12,887 bases of DNA from Chlorobiota bacterium (GTDB lineage Bacteria; Bacteroidota; Bacteroidia; Bacteroidales; B39-G9). Numbering within the stretch: the stretch's first letter is position 1; every line of letters begins with the position of its first letter. Of the stretch, positions 1 through 10,394 are shown piece by piece. Where the stretch lies: assembly GCA_030632095.1 (NCBI GenBank), contig DAOVJU010000032.1, positions 1 through 12,887 on the forward strand, given 5' to 3'. The notes under the pieces were generated by a model, which saw nothing but the letters and a program-made list of their open reading frames with translations, was not told the origin of the DNA and did not search any database. A program made the position numbers and the translations under genes.

Positions 1-1685
<1,685 letters not shown>

Positions 1686-1726
1686 TTATTTCAGAAATCA
1701 GATTACTTATAAATATCCACAATATC

Positions 1727-4700
1727 TTATTCAAGATTAACACTAAGCCCTAATCCACGTAATTCAAGTAATAAAACATTTAGTGATTCCGGAATGCCCG
1801 GGTCAGGCATTGATTCTCCTTTAACTATTGCTTCATATGCTTTGGCCCTACCCATAACATCATCTGATTTAATAGTTAAAATTTCCTGTAAAATATTTGC
1901 TGCACCGAATGCTTCTAATGCCCACACTTCCATCTCACCAAAACGTTGCCCGCCAAATTGAGCTTTACCTCCCAGTGGTTGTTGTGTTATTAATGAATAA
2001 GGACCTATTGATCTTGCATGCATTTTATCATCGACCATATGCCCCAGTTTAAGCATATAGATCATCCCAACTGTTGCAGGTTGATTAAATCTTTCGCCAG
2101 TTCCTCCATCATACAAATACGTCTTACCAAAGTTTGGCAGATTCGCTTCTTCTGTATATTTAGTAATGTCACTAAGTTTTGCTCCATCAAAAATTGGAGT
2201 AGCAAATTTTACACCAAGTTCCTTACCAGCCCAACCAAGAACTGTTTCATAAATTTGCCCTAAATTCATCCTTGAAGGAACACCTAATGGATTTAATACA
2301 ATATCAACCGGAGTTCCATCTTCCAGGAATGGCATATCTTCTTCTCTTACTATTCTCGATACAATACCTTTGTTACCATGACGGCCAGCCATTTTATCAC
2401 CAACTTTAATTTTTCGTTTTTGCGCAATATAAACTTTCGCCATTTGAATAATTCCATTTGGCAGTTCATCACCAATTGTAACACTGTATTTTTTACGTTT
2501 TGATTTTGCTTCAAGTTCTTTATTACAAATAATGTAATTATGAATTAAATCTTTAATCAGATTGTTTTTATTTTTATCTGTTGTCCATTTATTTGGGTTA
2601 ACTTTAAGGCAATCAATATCTTGTAGTAGTTTTTGAGTGAATTTAATTCCTTTTGGAATTACATCTCCTCCATAATAGTCTTTAACCCCCTGACTTGTTT
2701 TTCCGTTAACCAGTACAAATAATTTATCAACAAGTACAGCATTTAATTCTTGTACTTTCTTTTCAAATTCTTCATCTATTTTAGCCAGTAATGGTTTTTC
2801 AGCAGCTTTTATTTTTTTATCTTTAACAGTTCGTGAAAAAAGCCTTTTATCAATTACCACACCTCTAAGTGACGGAGGTGCTTTTAATGATGCATCCTTC
2901 ACATCGCCCGCTTTATCGCCGAAAATAGCCCTTAAAAGTTTTTCTTCCGGAGATGGATCTGATTCACCTTTTGGTGTAATTTTTCCAATTAAAATATCAC
3001 CTGGATTAACATCGGCACCTATTCTTATTAAACCGTTCTCATCAAGATTCTTTGTTGCTTCTTCACTTACGTTAGGAATATCCGAAGTTAATTCTTCAAG
3101 GCCTCTTTTGGTATCCCTAACTTCAAGTACAAATTCATCAATATGAATTGATGTAAAATAATCCTTCCGTGCAACCCTATCTGAGATTACAATAGCATCT
3201 TCAAAATTGTATCCTTTCCAAGGCATAAAAGCAACTTTCAGGTTTCTTCCCAATGCTAATTCGCCATCCTGAGTTGCATATCCTTCAGTTAAGATCATAC
3301 CTTTGTGAACTCTATCACCTTGTGATACAATTGGCCTTAAATTGACACAAGTATTTTGATTTGTTTTTTTGAATTTACAAATGTTATATTGAACAACATC
3401 ATCAGCAAAACTAACAAAACGTTCATTATCAGATCTTGAATACCGGATGATAATTTTATCAGCATCAACATATTCAACTGTTCCTTCTTCCTCGGCTACA
3501 GTATGAATACGTGAATCTTGAGCTACAATTGCTTCAATGCCTGTTCCTACAATTGGTGCTTCAGGATTTAGTAATGGAACTGCCTGGCGCATCATATTAG
3601 AACCCATTAATGCACGGTTGGCATCATCATGCTCTAAGAAAGGTATTAATGATGCAGCAATTGATGCAATTTGATTTGGGGCAACATCCATTAAATGAAG
3701 TTCACTTGGCTCAACCAACGGATAATCAGCTTCGAATCTTGCTTTTACTTTCGGATTAATGAAATTTCCTTTATTATCAATAGCTGCATTTGCCTGTGCT
3801 ATAACCTTCTCTTCCTCATCTTCAGCACTTAAATAAACAACTTTGCTTGGATCAAGGTTTACAATTCCTTCCTTAACTTTTCGATAAGGTGTTTCAATGA
3901 AACCTAAATCGTTAATTTTTGCATATACACAAAGTGAAGAAATTAATCCAATGTTTGGCCCTTCAGGAGTTTCTATTGGACATAACCTGCCATAATGTGT
4001 ATAATGAACGTCCCTGACCTCAAAACCTGCCCTCTCTCTTGATAATCCACCTGGCCCTAAAGCTGACATCCTTCTTTTATGGGTCATTTCAGCTAATGGA
4101 TTGGTTTGGTCCATAAACTGCGATAGCTGATTAGTACCAAAGAATGAATTAATAACCGAAGAAAGCGTTTTAGAATTAATTAAATCGATAGGTGTAAACA
4201 CCTCATTATCGCGTACATTCATTCGCTCTCTGATGGTCCTTGCCATTCTTGCTAATCCAATCCCAAATTGATTATATAATTGCTCTCCAACAGTTCTTAC
4301 CCTACGATTACTTAAATGATCGATATCGTCTACATCAGCCTTTGAGTTAATTAACTCAATTAAATATTTAATGATTTGAATTATATCTTCTTTCGTAAGA
4401 ACTTTTATTTCAATTGAAGTATCAAGCCCTAACTTGTTATTTATTCTGTAACGGCCAACTTCACCAAGATCATATCTTTTATCAGAGAAGAATAGTTTAT
4501 CAATTACATCTCTTGCCGTTGCTTCATCAGGTGGTTCAGAATTTCTTAATTGTCTGTAAATATGTAATACAGCTTCTTTTTCAGAGTTACAAGGATCTTT
4601 TTGAAGGGTATTGTAAATTATTGCATAATCAGATAAATTCTGACTTTCTTTATGTAACAGAATTGTTTGCGACCCTGATTCAAGGACCATATCAATATGT

Positions 4701-5539
4701 TCATTCTCAAGGATTGTTTCCCTGTCAACAATAATTTCATTACGTTCTATTGAAACAACTTCACCAGTATCCTCATCTACGAAATCTTCTATCCAAGATC
4801 TTAAGACTCTTGCTGCCAATTTTCTACCCAAAACCTTTTTCAATCCGGTTTTCGATACTTTAATTTCTTCGGCTAAATTGAATATTTCAAGAATATCTTT
4901 GTCACTTTCATATCCAATTGCACGAAGCAGTGTTGTAACCGGAAGTTTCTTTTTCCTATCGATATAAGCATACATTACATTGTTTATATCGGTCGCAAAC
5001 TCTATCCAGGATCCTTTAAAAGGTATAATCCTGGCGGAATAAAGTTTTGTACCATTGGCATGCAAACTTTGTCCGAAGAACACACCTGGCGATCTGTGTA
5101 ATTGTGATACAACAACTCTTTCAGCACCATTTATAACAAAAGTTCCTCTTGGAGTCATGTAAGGAATAGTTCCAAGATAAACATCCTGTACAACTGTATC
5201 AAAATCTTCATGTTCAGGATCGGTACAATACAATTTCAATTTTGCCTTCAAGGGAACACTATATGTTAAGCCTCTCTCCAGACATTCATCAATTGAATAA
5301 CGTTGAGGATCGATGAAATAGTCAAGAAATTCAAGAACAAAATTATTTCTTGTGTCCGTAATTGGGAAATTCTCACTAAATACTTTGTATAATCCTTCTA
5401 TTTTTCGTTTATCAGGATTTGTATCTAGTTGAAAAAAATCGAAGAATGATTTAATTTGAACTTCTAAAAAATCCGGGTACTCGAGTGGGTTGCTTGCTTG
5501 CGCAAAATTTATACGTTTATTACTATTATTAGAAGACAT
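1727..5539 (-). CDS. rpoB: RNA polymerase beta subunit
   Basis: This is the beta subunit of RNA polymerase, complete at 1270 residues, a normal length for Bacteroidota. The beta lobe and protrusion occupy the first 450 residues. The rifampicin-pocket cluster is at about 468-496. The residues equivalent to E. coli Q513, D516, H526, R529 and S531 are unchanged (Q474, D477, H487, R490, S492), so nothing in this cluster predicts rifampicin resistance. [12 protein letters not shown] follows at 521-532, [12 protein letters not shown] at 1048-1059 and the C-terminal clamp segment [21 protein letters not shown] at about 1190-1210. The ATG at 5539 gives the family-typical N terminus ending in [20 protein letters not shown]. 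It sits 168 bp after rplL, and that gap holds an attenuator-like hairpin and a second inverted repeat. No Shine-Dalgarno sequence precedes it. Confidence 0.99.
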   Translation of the reverse strand: MSSNNSNKRINFAQASNPLEYPDFLEVQIKSFFDFFQLDTNPDKRKIEGLYKVFSENFPITDTRNNFVLEFLDYFIDPQRYSIDECLERGLTYSVPLKAKLKLYCTDPEHEDFDTVVQDVYLGTIPYMTPRGTFVINGAERVVVSQLHRSPGVFFGQSLHANGTKLYSARIIPFKGSWIEFATDINNVMYAYIDRKKKLPVTTLLRAIGYESDKDILEIFNLAEEIKVSKTGLKKVLGRKLAARVLRSWIEDFVDEDTGEVVSIERNEIIVDRETILENEHIDMVLESGSQTILLHKESQNLSDYAIIYNTLQKDPCNSEKEAVLHIYRQLRNSEPPDEATARDVIDKLFFSDKRYDLGEVGRYRINNKLGLDTSIEIKVLTKEDIIQIIKYLIELINSKADVDDIDHLSNRRVRTVGEQLYNQFGIGLARMARTIRERMNVRDNEVFTPIDLINSKTLSSVINSFFGTNQLSQFMDQTNPLAEMTHKRRMSALGPGGLSRERAGFEVRDVHYTHYGRLCPIETPEGPNIGLISSLCVYAKINDLGFIETPYRKVKEGIVNLDPSKVVYLSAEDEEEKVIAQANAAIDNKGNFINPKVKARFEADYPLVEPSELHLMDVAPNQIASIAASLIPFLEHDDANRALMGSNMMRQAVPLLNPEAPIVGTGIEAIVAQDSRIHTVAEEEGTVEYVDADKIIIRYSRSDNERFVSFADDVVQYNICKFKKTNQNTCVNLRPIVSQGDRVHKGMILTEGYATQDGELALGRNLKVAFMPWKGYNFEDAIVISDRVARKDYFTSIHIDEFVLEVRDTKRGLEELTSDIPNVSEEATKNLDENGLIRIGADVNPGDILIGKITPKGESDPSPEEKLLRAIFGDKAGDVKDASLKAPPSLRGVVIDKRLFSRTVKDKKIKAAEKPLLAKIDEEFEKKVQELNAVLVDKLFVLVNGKTSQGVKDYYGGDVIPKGIKFTQKLLQDIDCLKVNPNKWTTDKNKNNLIKDLIHNYIICNKELEAKSKRKKYSVTIGDELPNGIIQMAKVYIAQKRKIKVGDKMAGRHGNKGIVSRIVREEDMPFLEDGTPVDIVLNPLGVPSRMNLGQIYETVLGWAGKELGVKFATPIFDGAKLSDITKYTEEANLPNFGKTYLYDGGTGERFNQPATVGMIYMLKLGHMVDDKMHARSIGPYSLITQQPLGGKAQFGGQRFGEMEVWALEAFGAANILQEILTIKSDDVMGRAKAYEAIVKGESMPDPGIPESLNVLLLELRGLGLSVNLE

Positions 5540-5579
5540 ACTATTAAAAAATAAAATGAACTAAATTTTACTTATAAAA

Positions 5580-5606
5580 TTACTTTGCTAACTATAGGCA
5601 AAGTAA
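5580..5606 (-). repeat. Perfect 9-bp inverted repeat in the rpoB leader
   Basis: The arms TTACTTTGC (5606-5598 on the minus strand) and GCAAAGTAA (5588-5580) are exactly complementary and separated by 9 bases. In RNA this forms a hairpin about 40 nt before the rpoB start codon, followed by UUUUAU. It could be a second weak terminator, an operator, a processing site or an element controlling rpoB translation. The sequence alone does not decide. A clean TAnnTTTG promoter box is absent from this gap, which argues against an independent rpoB promoter of the standard type. Confidence 0.55.
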
Positions 5607-5640
5607 ACCCAAATCACACTATTAAAGAACTTTACAATTA

Positions 5641-5681
5641 ACAATAAAAAGGCTTAGACCCAAAAATCAGGCCTAAACCTT
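5641..5681 (-). terminator. Attenuator-like hairpin between rplL and rpoB
   Basis: Downstream of the rplL stop, the minus strand reads AAGGTTTAGGCC, a 9-base loop, then GGTCTAAGCCTT followed by TTT. The arms (5681-5670 and 5660-5649) pair along 12 positions, ten Watson-Crick and two G-U. A run of five U residues starts within the last stem pairs. This has the form of a factor-independent terminator. Because rpoB lies only about 100 bp further on and no consensus promoter is seen between, partial termination is more likely than a full stop. It would allow more L7/L12 than polymerase subunits to be made, as with the known attenuator at this junction in E. coli. Confidence 0.7.
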
Positions 5682-5707
5682 CTATAAAGAGTTTAGTAAA
5701 TTGTATT

Positions 5708-6085
5708 TTACTTAAGTTCAACTTCTGCTCCTGCTTCTTCTAATTTAGCCTTAAGAACATCAGCTTCGTCTTTTGAAACTCCTTCTTTAATTTCTTTTGG
5801 AGCTGCATCAACAATAGCTTTTGCTTCTTTTAAACCAAGGCCTGTTAATTCTTTAACTAATTTAACAATTTGTAATTTAGCTCCACCAGGGGATTTCAAA
5901 ATTACATCAAATTCAGTTTTCTCTTCTGTACCACCAGCTTCACCATCAGCAGCAGGGCCAGCTACAGCAACTGCAGTAGCTGCAGGTTCAATACCATATT
6001 CTTCTTTTAAGATGTTTGCTAGTTCATTAACCTCTTTTACAGAAAGATTAACTAATTGTTCTGCAAACTTTTTTAAATCTGCCAT
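5708..6085 (-). CDS. rplL: 50S ribosomal protein L7/L12 (bL12)
   Basis: This stalk protein binds L10 as dimers and recruits translation factors such as EF-Tu and EF-G to the ribosome. It has 125 residues, the usual size. The N-terminal dimerisation part spans about 1-32. A flexible alanine- and glycine-rich hinge runs from about 33 to 54 ([18 protein letters not shown]). The C-terminal globular domain covers about 56-125, with the conserved [24 protein letters not shown] stretch split over its first helices. It follows rplJ after 40 bp in the classic L10-L12 pair and is followed by the attenuator-like hairpin. The leader ends GTTAAA before the ATG, without a Shine-Dalgarno sequence but with A at -3. 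Confidence 0.98.
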   Translation of the reverse strand: MADLKKFAEQLVNLSVKEVNELANILKEEYGIEPAATAVAVAGPAADGEAGGTEEKTEFDVILKSPGGAKLQIVKLVKELTGLGLKEAKAIVDAAPKEIKEGVSKDEADVLKAKLEEAGAEVELK

Positions 6086-6125
6086 TTTAACTTCAGTTTT
6101 AAAATTAATTTAATTAAAATTTTTA

Positions 6126-6644
6126 TTATTCTTTTTCAGATAATGTTTTCAAAATTCCTGTTAATATATTTCCTCCTGATTGCAGTGATGAAATAACATT
6201 TTTCACAGGTGATTGCAGCAATATAATAATATCGCCAATAAGCTCATCTTTAGACTTAATGCTTGACAATACATCAACCTGGTTATCACCAAAATAGAAT
6301 GTTTCCTCAACGTAAGCTGCTTTTAATACCGGCCTGTCGTGAGTTTTACGAAATTCCTTTATAAGCTTACCGGGAGCATTGCCCATTTCAGTAAATATGA
6401 TTGATGTAGATCCTTTTAACGAATCATATAATTCATCAAAATTTGTTTCAGATTGTTCTAAAGCTTTTTTTAACAAGGTGTTTTTAACAACTACCAGTTC
6501 AATATTTTTTTCAAAACATTTCCTTCTTAATATGCTAGTGTCTTCAGCATTTAATTCAGAAATATCAGCTAAATAAAAATGACTGTATTCGTTAATTTTT
6601 CCCACTAAGTCTTCAATTACTTTATTTTTATCGTTTCGTGTCAT
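6126..6644 (-). CDS. rplJ: 50S ribosomal protein L10 (uL10)
   Basis: L10 is the stalk base protein. It binds 23S rRNA together with L11 and carries the L7/L12 dimers through its C-terminal helix. The 172-residue product has the family pattern: an N-terminal segment MTRNDKNKVIEDL, a conserved VVVKNTLLKKAL at about 51-62, and the GSTSIIF core strand. The helical C terminus ends QSGGNILTGILKTLSEKE. It lies 32 bp downstream of rplA and 40 bp upstream of rplL. That spacing leaves no room between rplA and rplJ for the long structured L10 leader found in some other bacteria, so any autoregulatory site would have to overlap rplA or act elsewhere. No Shine-Dalgarno sequence is seen. Confidence 0.97.
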   Translation of the reverse strand: MTRNDKNKVIEDLVGKINEYSHFYLADISELNAEDTSILRRKCFEKNIELVVVKNTLLKKALEQSETNFDELYDSLKGSTSIIFTEMGNAPGKLIKEFRKTHDRPVLKAAYVEETFYFGDNQVDVLSSIKSKDELIGDIIILLQSPVKNVISSLQSGGNILTGILKTLSEKE

Positions 6645-6676
6645 AATTAGACAAAGCCTTAAAATTGATAATTAAT

Positions 6677-7372
6677 TTACTCAGTAATTGACTTAACCTC
6701 AATAGGCAATCCAGGACTCATAGTGCTTGACATATAAACACTTTTAATATAAGTACCTTTAGCCGCTGAAGGTTTAAGTTTGATAATAGTTTGAATTAAT
6801 TCCTGTGCATTTTTAACCAATTTAGAAGGTTCAAAAGAAACCTTTCCTATTGATGAATGAATTATTCCATACTTATCAACTTTAAAATCAATTTTTCCTT
6901 TTTTCACCTCTTCTACAGCTTTACCAACTTCCATAGTAACTGTTCCGCTTTTTGGATTTGGCATTAAACCTCGAGGTCCTAAGATACGACCTAGCTGACC
7001 AACTTTTGCCATTACACTTGGCATAGTTATAATTACATCAACATCGGTCCATCCTCCTTTGATCTTAGCAATATAATCATCTAATCCAACATGATCAGCA
7101 CCAGAAGCTTTTGCTTCTTCTTCCTTTTCCGGAGGACAAAGAACTAAAACCCTAACGTTTTTACCTGTACCATGAGGTAATGTTACTACTCCGCGTACCA
7201 TTTGATCAGCTTTTTTTGGATCAACGCCTAAGCGAACATTTAAATCAACAGATGCATCAAATTTTGTTGTAGTAATGTCTTTCACTAAACTTGCTGCTTC
7301 ATTAAGATCATATTTCTTTTCAGTTTCAATTTTTTCTAAAACTTTCTTCCTGTTTTTTGTCAGTTTATTCAT
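6677..7372 (-). CDS. rplA: 50S ribosomal protein L1 (uL1)
   Basis: L1 forms the mobile stalk at the ribosomal E site and in many bacteria represses its own operon. The 231-residue length is standard. Recognisable stretches are [20 protein letters not shown] at about 42-61 and [17 protein letters not shown]. They are followed by [29 protein letters not shown] (about 117-145, interrupted here only for description) and [24 protein letters not shown] near the C terminus. The ATG at 7372 is 19 bp after the rplK stop, so the two are co-transcribed. The leader AAGAAAAG is purine-rich but not a convincing Shine-Dalgarno match. Confidence 0.98.
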   Translation of the reverse strand: MNKLTKNRKKVLEKIETEKKYDLNEAASLVKDITTTKFDASVDLNVRLGVDPKKADQMVRGVVTLPHGTGKNVRVLVLCPPEKEEEAKASGADHVGLDDYIAKIKGGWTDVDVIITMPSVMAKVGQLGRILGPRGLMPNPKSGTVTMEVGKAVEEVKKGKIDFKVDKYGIIHSSIGKVSFEPSKLVKNAQELIQTIIKLKPSAAKGTYIKSVYMSSTMSPGLPIEVKSITE

Positions 7373-7391
7373 CTTTTCTTGAACAGTTTAA

Positions 7392-7835
7392 CTAGTTTTC
7401 AAATGGGGATTTACCTTTAACGATAAGTCCCATACTTCTTGCTGTTCCAGCAACCATTCTCATTGCCGATTCAACTGTAAATGCATTAAGATCAGGCATT
7501 TTATCTTCAGCAATTTGCTTTACCTGACCCCATGATACCGAACCGACTTTAATCCTGTTCGATTCTGCAGAACCTGACTTTAACTTCGAAGCTTCTAGCA
7601 ATTGAACTGCAACTGGAGGATTTTTTACAATAAAATTAAAAGATTTATCAACAAAAACAGTAATAATTACCGGTAACAATTTTCCTGCATTGTTTTGGGT
7701 CCTTGCATTAAATTGTTTACAAAACTCCATAATGTTAACACCCTTTGCACCAAGTGCAGGACCTACAGGAGGAGAAGGATTAGCTGCACCACCTTTGATC
7801 TGTAACTTGATTAATCCAGATACTTCTTTAGCCAT
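7392..7835 (-). CDS. rplK: 50S ribosomal protein L11 (uL11)
   Basis: L11 binds the GTPase-associated centre of 23S rRNA, the thiostrepton site, and in many bacteria is needed for ribosome-dependent stringent factor activation. It has 147 residues. The N-terminal domain contains the proline-rich segment [21 protein letters not shown] from residue 19, including P20, P22 and P23. The C-terminal RNA-binding domain contains [21 protein letters not shown] and ends in [14 protein letters not shown]. It lies 23 bp downstream of nusG and 19 bp upstream of rplA. No Shine-Dalgarno sequence precedes the ATG; the leader is A/T-rich. Confidence 0.98.
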   Translation of the reverse strand: MAKEVSGLIKLQIKGGAANPSPPVGPALGAKGVNIMEFCKQFNARTQNNAGKLLPVIITVFVDKSFNFIVKNPPVAVQLLEASKLKSGSAESNRIKVGSVSWGQVKQIAEDKMPDLNAFTVESAMRMVAGTARSMGLIVKGKSPFEN

Positions 7836-7858
7836 AATTTAAACTAAATTTAACTTCA

Positions 7859-8395
7859 CTATTCTTTTTCTACTTGTAAGAAACTTAACTCGAGAGGTGT
7901 TTTTCTTCCAAAGATCTTAACCATTACCTTTAATCTTTTCTTTTCTTCGTTAACTTCTTCAATTATCCCGCTGAAACTATTAAAAGGACCATCAATTACC
8001 TTAACGGTTTCACCAACAATATATGGCATTGTGATTTCCTCATCAGATTCAGCTAATTCATCTACTTTACCAAGTATTCTGTTAACTTCAGTAAGCCTTA
8101 AAGGTGTAGGATTTCCATCTTGTGTTCCTAAAAATCCAATTACATTTGTCATGTTTTTAAGAATATATGGAATTTCACCAACAAGAGCAGCTTTAATTAA
8201 AACATATCCTGGGAAAAAATTTCTTTCCTTACTAATCTTTTTTCCTTTTCGAATTTGATAGACTTTTTCAGTAGGTATTAAAACCTGTGAAATATAATCT
8301 TGCAAATTTGAATGGGCAATTTCGCTTTCGATTAACTCTTTTACTTTTTTTTCTTTCCCACTAATTGCGCGAAGGACATACCATTTCATTTCCAT
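7859..8395 (-). CDS. nusG: Transcription termination/antitermination factor NusG
   Basis: NusG binds the RNA polymerase clamp and couples elongation to Rho or to the leading ribosome. The product is 178 residues. The NGN domain runs from KWYVLRAISGKEKKVKEL at residue 4 through the conserved NFFPGYVLIKA at about 59-69. A short acidic linker (ELAESDEE, about 113-120) follows, then the KOW domain from about 125, with VGETVKVIDGPFNSFSG. Two starts are possible: the ATG at 8395 (MEMKWYV) or the one at 8389 (MKWYV). I keep the first because a GGAGG sequence lies 13 bases before it, already a long spacing. The gene follows secE after 24 bp in the usual secE-nusG-rplK order. Confidence 0.97.
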   Translation of the reverse strand: MEMKWYVLRAISGKEKKVKELIESEIAHSNLQDYISQVLIPTEKVYQIRKGKKISKERNFFPGYVLIKAALVGEIPYILKNMTNVIGFLGTQDGNPTPLRLTEVNRILGKVDELAESDEEITMPYIVGETVKVIDGPFNSFSGIIEEVNEEKKRLKVMVKIFGRKTPLELSFLQVEKE

Positions 8396-8403
8396 CTCTC
8401 AAA

Positions 8404-8418
8404 ATTTTCCTCCAAAAT
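8404..8418 (-). promoter_or_regulatory. Shine-Dalgarno-like GGAGG before nusG, in a small hairpin loop
   Basis: The minus strand reads ATTTT GGAGG AAAAT, directly after the secE stop. GGAGG (8413-8409) is a full match to the anti-Shine-Dalgarno core. It sits 13 bases before the upstream nusG ATG, longer than the usual spacing. The flanking ATTTT and AAAAT are complementary, so the GGAGG could be shown in a five-base loop on a weak A-U stem. The string TGGAGGAAAAT is identical to the one before hpf, while the other complete genes here have no such site. Confidence 0.55.
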
Positions 8419-8419
8419 A

Positions 8420-8614
8420 CTAATAAAACATACCGTAAATAACTTGCATCAGATTTCTAAATACTCCATCCATAGCTGCAATAATCAAAGCGATGATTAA
8501 GGAAGCAATCATCACCACTATTGAACTACTTTGCAAATCTTTCCATGTTGGCCATGAAACCTTATGCATTAATTCACTGTACACATCTTTAAAATACTTC
8601 TTTATTTTTGTCAT
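8420..8614 (-). CDS. secE: Preprotein translocase subunit SecE
   Basis: SecE is the small inner-membrane clamp subunit of the SecYEG protein-export channel. I choose the ATG at 8614, giving 64 residues beginning MTKIKKYFKDVYSELMHKVS. The longer frame opens at 8632, which lies inside the 3' end of tRNA-Trp, and its extra residues (MQSCYA) do not look like SecE. The signature KVSWPT is at 18-23, followed by one hydrophobic membrane segment at about 32-55. This is the short single-span form common outside the gammaproteobacteria. The gene lies directly between tRNA-Trp and nusG, as in many Bacteroidota. No Shine-Dalgarno sequence is seen. Confidence 0.95.
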   Translation of the reverse strand: MTKIKKYFKDVYSELMHKVSWPTWKDLQSSSIVVMIASLIIALIIAAMDGVFRNLMQVIYGMFY

Positions 8615-8629
8615 TGCGTAACAACTTTG

Positions 8630-8703
8630 CACGGGTAGAGAGATTCGAACTCCCGGCCTTTGGTTTTGGAGACCACTGCTCTACCAAACTGAGCTACACC
8701 CGT
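8630..8703 (-). tRNA. tRNA-Trp (anticodon CCA)
   Basis: The cloverleaf folds with acceptor ACGGGTG/TACCCGT (one G-U), D stem GCTC/GAGC, anticodon loop CTCCAAA, T stem GGGAG/CTCTC (one G-U) and T loop TTCGAAT. The discriminator is G, as usual for tRNA-Trp. The top anticodon-stem pair (27-43) is G opposite A, so that stem has four pairs. The 3' CCA is not encoded. It sits between tuf and secE, within one apparent transcript. Confidence 0.95.
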
Positions 8704-8712
8704 ATCAAATAC

Positions 8713-8758
8713 TTTAATGATTTCTTAGTTAAGGTGGATAAATAAGAAATCACTTAAA
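8713..8758 (-). other. Stable hairpin between tuf and tRNA-Trp
   Basis: Just after the tuf stop the transcript can form TGATTTCTTA/TAAGAAATCA, 10 perfect pairs (8752-8743 with 8727-8718). A further five pairs (TTTAA with TTAAA) form beyond a single bulged base at 8753. The loop is 15 bases. No uninterrupted U-tract follows (GUAUUUGAU), so it is a poor intrinsic terminator. It fits better as an RNase processing or mRNA-end stabilising structure that separates tuf mRNA from tRNA-Trp and secE. Confidence 0.6.
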
Positions 8759-8762
8759 TATT

Positions 8763-9950
8763 TTATTCAATAATCTCTGTTACCTGTCCAGCACCAACTG
8801 TTCTTCCACCTTCACGAATAGCAAAACGTAAACCTACATTACATGCAACTGGAGTAATGAGTTCAACAGTAATTGTTAAGTTATCACCAGGCATTACCAT
8901 TTCAGTACCTTCCGGAAGGTAAATTTCACCAGTTACGTCTAATGTTCTTAGATAAAACTGTGGACGATATTTATCATGGAACGGTGTATGACGGCCTCCT
9001 TCTTCCTTTTTCAAGATATATACTTCAGCTTTAAACTTAGTATGTGGCGTTACAGTTTTTGGTTTAGCTACGATCATACCACGACAAATCTCTTTTTTAT
9101 CAACTCCCCGAAGCAATAAACCAACATTATCACCAGCTTCGCCACGATCTAATATTTTACGGAACATTTCAACACCTGTAACAACAGTTTTTCTTCCTTT
9201 TGCACCAAGACCAATTAAATTTACTTCTTCACCTGAATTAATAACACCTGTTTCAATTCTTCCGGTTGCAACAGTTCCACGACCTGTAATAGAAAATACG
9301 TCTTCAACAGGCATTAAGAATGGCTTTTCAATATCACGCTTAGGTAAAGGGATAAATTCATCAACTGCATCCATCAATTCTTTTACTTTTTCTTGCCATT
9401 TTTCTTCACCATTCATTGCACCTAAAGCAGAACCATGAATAACAGGAGTATTCTCTCCATCAAACTCATAGAAGTCAAGTAATTCACGAACTTCCATTTC
9501 AACAAGCTCTAACAACTCTTCATCATCAACCATATCCACTTTATTGAGAAAAACAACTATTTTTGGAACGTTTACCTGGCGTGCAAGAAGAATATGTTCC
9601 CTGGTTTGTGGCATAGGACCGTCAGTACCGGCAACAACAAGAATTGCCCCGTCCATTTGAGCAGCGCCGGTAACCATGTTTTTAACATAATCAGCATGCC
9701 CAGGACAATCAACATGTGCATAATGCCTTTTTTCTGTTTCATATTCAACATGAGCAGTATTAATTGTAATACCTCTTTCTTTTTCTTCAGGGGCGTTATC
9801 AATTGAATCAAAATCCATTATTTCCGCAAGGCCTTTTTCAGCTAATACCATTGTTATAGCAGAAGTCAGGGTAGTCTTACCATGGTCAACATGACCTATA
9901 GTACCGATATTAACATGAGGTTTTGTCCTTTCGAATTTTTTTTTAGCCAT
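8763..9950 (-). CDS. tuf: Elongation factor Tu
   Basis: EF-Tu delivers aminoacyl-tRNA to the ribosomal A site in a GTP-dependent manner. The 395-residue length is typical. The GTPase domain shows G1 GHVDHGKT at 19-26, the switch I RGITI at 59-63, G3 DCPGH at 81-85 with catalytic H85, G4 NKVD at 136-139 and G5 SAL at 174-176. The two beta-barrel domains follow, with [16 protein letters not shown] and the C-terminal [19 protein letters not shown]. The ATG at 9950 gives the normal start [20 protein letters not shown]. It is 56 bp downstream of tRNA-Thr(GGT), with no clear promoter box in that gap, so it is probably transcribed from the promoter upstream of the tRNA cluster. Confidence 0.99.
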   Translation of the reverse strand: MAKKKFERTKPHVNIGTIGHVDHGKTTLTSAITMVLAEKGLAEIMDFDSIDNAPEEKERGITINTAHVEYETEKRHYAHVDCPGHADYVKNMVTGAAQMDGAILVVAGTDGPMPQTREHILLARQVNVPKIVVFLNKVDMVDDEELLELVEMEVRELLDFYEFDGENTPVIHGSALGAMNGEEKWQEKVKELMDAVDEFIPLPKRDIEKPFLMPVEDVFSITGRGTVATGRIETGVINSGEEVNLIGLGAKGRKTVVTGVEMFRKILDRGEAGDNVGLLLRGVDKKEICRGMIVAKPKTVTPHTKFKAEVYILKKEEGGRHTPFHDKYRPQFYLRTLDVTGEIYLPEGTEMVMPGDNLTITVELITPVACNVGLRFAIREGGRTVGAGQVTEIIE

Positions 9951-10006
9951 AATACTAAATATTGATTATTTATAATTTACAAAAACATTCATTTCTCAAA
10001 TTGCTG

Positions 10007-10078
10007 AGCCAATGACGGGAATTGAACCCGTGACCTCTTCCTTACCAAGGAAGCGCTCTACCCCTGAGCTACATCGGC
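10007..10078 (-). tRNA. tRNA-Thr (anticodon GGT)
   Basis: The 72-base cloverleaf has acceptor GCCGATG/CATTGGC with one G-U pair, D stem GCTC/GAGC, anticodon stem CTTCC/GGAAG around loop TTGGTAA, and T stem ACGGG/CCCGT with loop TTCAATT. The discriminator is T and the CCA end is not encoded. It is the last tRNA before tuf. Its acceptor stem and D arm closely resemble the other tRNA-Thr in this cluster. Confidence 0.96.
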
Positions 10079-10089
10079 TGAAAAAAATG

Positions 10090-10162
10090 AGCGGGAAACG
10101 AGGTTCGAACTCGCGACCCTCAGCTTGGAAGGCTGATGCTCTACCAACTGAGCTATTCCCGC
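10090..10162 (-). tRNA. tRNA-Gly (anticodon TCC)
   Basis: The 73-base cloverleaf has a perfect acceptor GCGGGAA/TTCCCGC, D stem GCTC/GAGC, anticodon stem TCAGC/GCTGA around loop CTTCCAA, and T stem GCGAG/CTCGT with one G-U pair. The discriminator is T and CCA is not encoded. It lies 11 bp from each neighbouring tRNA, consistent with one polycistronic precursor. Confidence 0.96.
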
Positions 10163-10173
10163 TAATTTCAGCG

Positions 10174-10255
10174 TGGGGGGAGGAGGATTCGAACCTCCGA
10201 AGGCTTCGCCAACAGATTTACAGTCTGCCCCAGTTGACCGCTTTGGTATCCCCCC
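10174..10255 (-). tRNA. tRNA-Tyr (anticodon GTA)
   Basis: This is a class II tRNA of 82 bases with a long variable arm (TGGCGAAGCCTTC). The acceptor GGGGGGA/TCCCCCC and T stem GGAGG/CCTCC are perfect. The anticodon stem GCAGA/TCTGT surrounds loop CTGTAAA. The discriminator is A, as expected for Tyr, and CCA is not encoded. Confidence 0.96.
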
Positions 10256-10274
10256 TTTTAAAAAACACAAAATG

Positions 10275-10348
10275 AGCCGATAGAGGGATTCGAACCCACG
10301 ACCTGCTGATTACAAATCAGCTGCTCTGACCAGCTGAGCTATATCGGC
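10275..10348 (-). tRNA. tRNA-Thr (anticodon TGT)
   Basis: The 74-base cloverleaf has a perfect acceptor GCCGATA/TATCGGC, D stem GCTC/GAGC, and anticodon stem GCTGA/TCAGC around loop TTTGTAA. The T stem GTGGG/CCCTC has a U-U mismatch at its second pair. The discriminator is T and CCA is not encoded. It is the first gene after the consensus promoter at 10399-10430 and opens the tRNA-tuf operon. Confidence 0.95.
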
Positions 10349-10354
10349 ATACAT

Positions 10355-10394
10355 AAAAAAACTAGCTATTTTTCCATGCCGCTTAAAAAAATAG
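10355..10394 (-). promoter_or_regulatory. Leader hairpin plus T-tract ahead of the tRNA cluster
   Basis: Immediately downstream of the predicted transcription start, CTATTTTT (10394-10387) can pair with AAAAATAG (10373-10366) over 8 bases around a 13-base loop. CTAG and seven T residues (10361-10355) follow. The layout resembles a small intrinsic terminator, but the stem is almost entirely A-U and therefore weak. It might end transcripts arriving from hpf or lightly attenuate the tRNA operon. Confidence 0.4.

Noticed and set aside
8615..8632. Longer SecE start at 8632
   Set aside because: It begins within tRNA-Trp and adds MQSCYA, which does not fit the family. The ATG at 8614 gives a normal SecE N terminus.
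10012..10275. Open frames on both strands across the tRNA cluster (87 and 70 codons)
   Set aside because: They lie over four well-folded tRNA genes. Their translations (for example TGIEPVTSSLPRKRSTPELHR) are the typical spurious peptides read from tRNA sequence.
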